Positions 13,923-16,231 of a stretch of 16,231 nt of DNA are shown one piece after another. The translations under genes and the position numbers were made by a program. The DNA is taken from positions 1 through 16,231 of the forward strand of contig DBIU01000023.1 of assembly GCA_002304735.1 (NCBI GenBank), written 5' to 3'. The notes below the pieces were generated by a model, which made no database searches, was not told the DNA's origin, and worked only from the letters and a program-made list of their open reading frames with translations. The DNA is from Ruminococcaceae bacterium UBA794. GTDB taxonomy: Bacteria > Bacillota > Clostridia > Oscillospirales > Ruminococcaceae. Within the stretch, counting starts at the first letter, position 1, and the number at the start of each line of letters is the position of its first letter.

Positions 13923-16231
13923 TTTCACTCTCTCCTTTCAAATTATTCTCAATATCGAGCACATTTTTACCGTTATTTCCGCAAATCAGCGAAAATCTGC
14001 AATAATCGCACGCGCACTTATGTTTTTTTGTGTTTTTGCCGTCAACTCCGAGAATATTTTCGGAATACTTCAGCGGAAGCGCGGAAATATTGCCGCTAAA
14101 AATCTCATCGAGATTTGACTGCACAAGCGCAAGGCATTGCTCGCGAAGAAGCATAAATTCCTCTGTGTCGGGCGAATTTTCGCCGTCGGGGAGAATTGAT
14201 TTCATAAGGCTTTTCAGCGTCTTTTCATCAAGAACGTTATTGACGTTCTTTTCTTCCTCGGTGATTTTTCCTATGATGAAATCAGCATACTTCTGCGCTT
14301 CAAGGTCGGTGTTTTTATCGCGGACATAAAGCCCGTTCGGGTGATGGTTCATTGACAGAAGCCGAAAAGCCGAGATTTTATCCTCAATCGCGCCCGAAGC
14401 AGCCGACGGAATATAGCTTATTCCTCCGGGCAAAACCTTGGTTTCGTTGTTCAAATTTGCGTCGCAAAGCGCAAAAAGATAGAGAAGCATTTGAATGTTC
14501 ACGCCGTATTTTGCGTTTTCAACGTCGAAGCTTTTTGCGTTGAATTTATAGTCGATAACTCTGATATACGAGCATTTTTCTTCCGTGAAAAACATATCAA
14601 CTCTGTCGACGCGTCCCGAAATCTTTACGCTCGAGCCATCGTCAAGCCTTATTTCAAGCGGCTTTACGCGTAATACTCGCTCGGGTTGAGGGGAGGATTT
14701 TTCCGCGGCTGAAGATGAATTTTCCGTTGAAATTACCGCTTCGGGAATGAAAATCTGGTCGTTTTCGAGGTTATTTGAAATAACCATCTCGGTTTCGTTT
14801 GAGATATTCAGCTCAAAGAATTTTGGTCTGTATTCGCGGGCGGAAAATTCGGCTTGAAGCGTTATCAAAACGTCTGCGGCGGCATTCGCCAAGTTATAGA
14901 ACAGGAATTTCGCTCTTTTATCGCCGTCAAAATCGCCGTTTGTTTCCAAGCGGCAAAACTCCTCGATATAAAACAGCGCCAAGGAAATGAAATCATTTCG
15001 CGAAAGCGAGAAAAAAGCGTTCATTTCCGAACAGTATTTTTCAAGAATTTTCTGCAAGACATAGTGAACGGCATTTCCTCGATTACCAACGTTAAAAATC
15101 CTCTGCCGTTTTTCCTTGATTTTCAGACCAAATTCGCAAAAATATCTGAATTTGCAGAGGTTGAGCTTTTCGGCGGAGGTTGCTCCGAGATTTCGGTCAA
15201 ATATGCGCTTTGCTGTTTCGCACGAAAGGTGATGAGCGCCGATATCCTTTAATTTATCGGCACTTTTTTGCGTCTTTTGGCTTCTGATTTCATCAAGCTT
15301 ATCAACAAAATCCCCGCAGTTAAGCGAGCGAAGCGCGCTCTTAAGCGCCGCCTTTTCGTATGAATTATCGCGGATTTTGCCTGCATAACGCTGTTTTGCC
15401 GACTTAATCGAACGGCAGTAAAAACGGTCGTCAAAGTCAGCCGCAGCGCGGATTTTTGCACTTGAAAAAATTTCGAGAATATCATTTATGACTTGAGAAC
15501 GGCTTTGTTCGTCGCCCTTTTCGCCATAGTCGGAATAGACTATTTCAAGCCGCTCCGAAGGCAGCGTAATCGCTTTGTAAGCGCGGTACAGCGACAAACA
15601 ATACTGCTCCTTTGCAGATTTCAGAGCGTGTAAGCATAAATCGGACAGCCCAAGCTCTTGAATATTATTCCGCAAAAATTCAGCTTCGCTGTCCGAAAAA
15701 ACGCCTGTTCCATCTGCGGAAGTCGGGAACTTTTCATATGAAGCGCCTAAGATAAACGCTGTTTTAATGCCGTTTGCGCGCGTTCTGTCGATATCGCCGA
15801 CAATCACGCAATCTTGATACTGCGGCGGCTTTGCGAGAACCGTACCGGCGCAAATATCCGAGAAAAACCGATAATATTCATCGAGGGAGATGTATTCGCC
15901 TTGAAGCTCGCGTTCAAGCGTCTCAAAAATCTTCGCAAGAGAGTCCCAAAGCTGCTGATTTACTCGCAGAAGCTCTGTTTCAATTTCGCCGGAATTTGGC
16001 TTTAGACAGCGGTTGTAAAGCACTCTTTCAATTCCGGCTTCTTCAACCGCATAGCTGAAAATCTGCCGGGTTATTTCGGCGCCGTCCTTGCCGCTAAGCC
16101 TTTTTTTCAGCTTAAGAATGGGTTCAACAACCGCCGCTCTTATTTCTTCGGCACTCAAATCATTTGAATTATTCTCGTAATTGAACGCTTTTTTCAAGTG
16201 CTTTGACTGAAGATTCCACTCGAAAATATAA
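13915..16231 (-). CDS. addB: ATP-dependent helicase/deoxyribonuclease subunit B (AddB), 5' end outside window
   Basis: The frame is open to the right edge of the window, giving 771 visible codons. AddB proteins are usually about 1100-1170 aa, so roughly the N-terminal third, with the ATP-binding loop, is missing here. Counting the codon at 16230-16228 as 1, the visible part has a helicase-like region up to about 330. The RecB-type nuclease then has GNAVHY with H389, GRVDRVD with D542, VIDYKF with D560 and K562, and NIQMLLY with Q580 and Y584. Four cysteines typical of the AddB [4Fe-4S] nuclease clasp are present: C359 in LCKFRYF, and C741, C744 and C750 near the C-terminus (C-x2-C-x5-C). All catalytic nuclease residues are kept. 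The TTG at 16197 is internal, not a start. It overlaps addA, as is usual for addBA operons. Confidence 0.93.
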   Translation of the reverse strand, partial: YIFEWNLQSKHLKKAFNYENNSNDLSAEEIRAAVVEPILKLKKRLSGKDGAEITRQIFSYAVEEAGIERVLYNRCLKPNSGEIETELLRVNQQLWDSLAKIFETLERELQGEYISLDEYYRFFSDICAGTVLAKPPQYQDCVIVGDIDRTRANGIKTAFILGASYEKFPTSADGTGVFSDSEAEFLRNNIQELGLSDLCLHALKSAKEQYCLSLYRAYKAITLPSERLEIVYSDYGEKGDEQSRSQVINDILEIFSSAKIRAAADFDDRFYCRSIKSAKQRYAGKIRDNSYEKAALKSALRSLNCGDFVDKLDEIRSQKTQKSADKLKDIGAHHLSCETAKRIFDRNLGATSAEKLNLCKFRYFCEFGLKIKEKRQRIFNVGNRGNAVHYVLQKILEKYCSEMNAFFSLSRNDFISLALFYIEEFCRLETNGDFDGDKRAKFLFYNLANAAADVLITLQAEFSAREYRPKFFELNISNETEMVISNNLENDQIFIPEAVISTENSSSAAEKSSPQPERVLRVKPLEIRLDDGSSVKISGRVDRVDMFFTEEKCSYIRVIDYKFNAKSFDVENAKYGVNIQMLLYLFALCDANLNNETKVLPGGISYIPSAASGAIEDKISAFRLLSMNHHPNGLYVRDKNTDLEAQKYADFIIGKITEEEKNVNNVLDEKTLKSLMKSILPDGENSPDTEEFMLLREQCLALVQSNLDEIFSGNISALPLKYSENILGVDGKNTKKHKCACDYCRFSLICGNNGKNVLDIENNLKGESENE

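Noticed and set aside
1..16231. CRISPR arrays, tRNA or rRNA genes, insertion sequences, phage or toxin-antitoxin genes
   Set aside because: Reading through both strands I saw no regularly spaced repeats, no cloverleaf or rRNA-like stretches, no transposase or integrase motifs and no paired small toxin-antitoxin genes. Nearly all bases are covered by the listed genes.

Overview
The window looks like a chromosomal segment of a strictly anaerobic Gram-positive bacterium of the class Clostridia, probably a gut-type Ruminococcaceae/Oscillospiraceae-like organism. The grounds are a fused FeoA-FeoB, a monomeric [FeFe] hydrogenase, a ferredoxin-dependent 2-oxoacid oxidoreductase, an AddAB recombination nuclease, a clostridial-type YolD-like protein, strong GGAGG-like ribosome binding sites and near-consensus sigma-A promoters. 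This is inferred from gene content, not from any search. I see no rRNA, tRNA, CRISPR array, insertion sequence or phage gene. Coding density is very high: the longest gap without a gene is the divergent promoter region at 2954-3184.

Layout. (1) Positions 3-347: the 3' part of a YolD-like gene on the + strand, cut by the window edge, whose last 114 bp lie antisense to the end of feoAB. (2) Positions 234-2953, - strand: an orphan 99-aa gene followed by a one-piece feoAB ferrous iron transporter; each has its own strong promoter. (3) Positions 3185-4609, + strand: a monomeric [FeFe] hydrogenase with group-B-like H-cluster motifs, own promoter and own terminator. (4) Positions 4722-8819, + strand: a tightly coupled operon iorA-iorB-paaK-GNAT (8-bp overlap, 11-bp overlap, 1-bp gap). 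It links indolepyruvate:ferredoxin oxidoreductase to a phenylacetate-CoA-ligase-like enzyme and an acetyltransferase. (5) A bidirectional terminator at 8911-8954. (6) Positions 8962-16231, - strand: addB (its 5' end lies outside the window), addA, and a secreted, membrane-anchored beta-propeller protein, all joined by short overlaps.

How the genes may work together. The central part reads as a ferredoxin economy: IorAB interconverts aryl-2-oxoacids and aryl-acetyl-CoA with ferredoxin as electron carrier, the ligase interconverts aryl-acetyl-CoA and the free aryl acid, and the neighbouring hydrogenase could make or remove reduced ferredoxin. FeoAB would supply the iron for these Fe-S-rich enzymes. 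AddAB is housekeeping double-strand-break repair. I do not see convincing evidence for a wholly new system. The points most worth a second look are the hydrogenase beside the aryl-acid operon, the propeller protein coupled to addBA, the orphan 99-aa gene, and the convergent yolD/feoB overlap.
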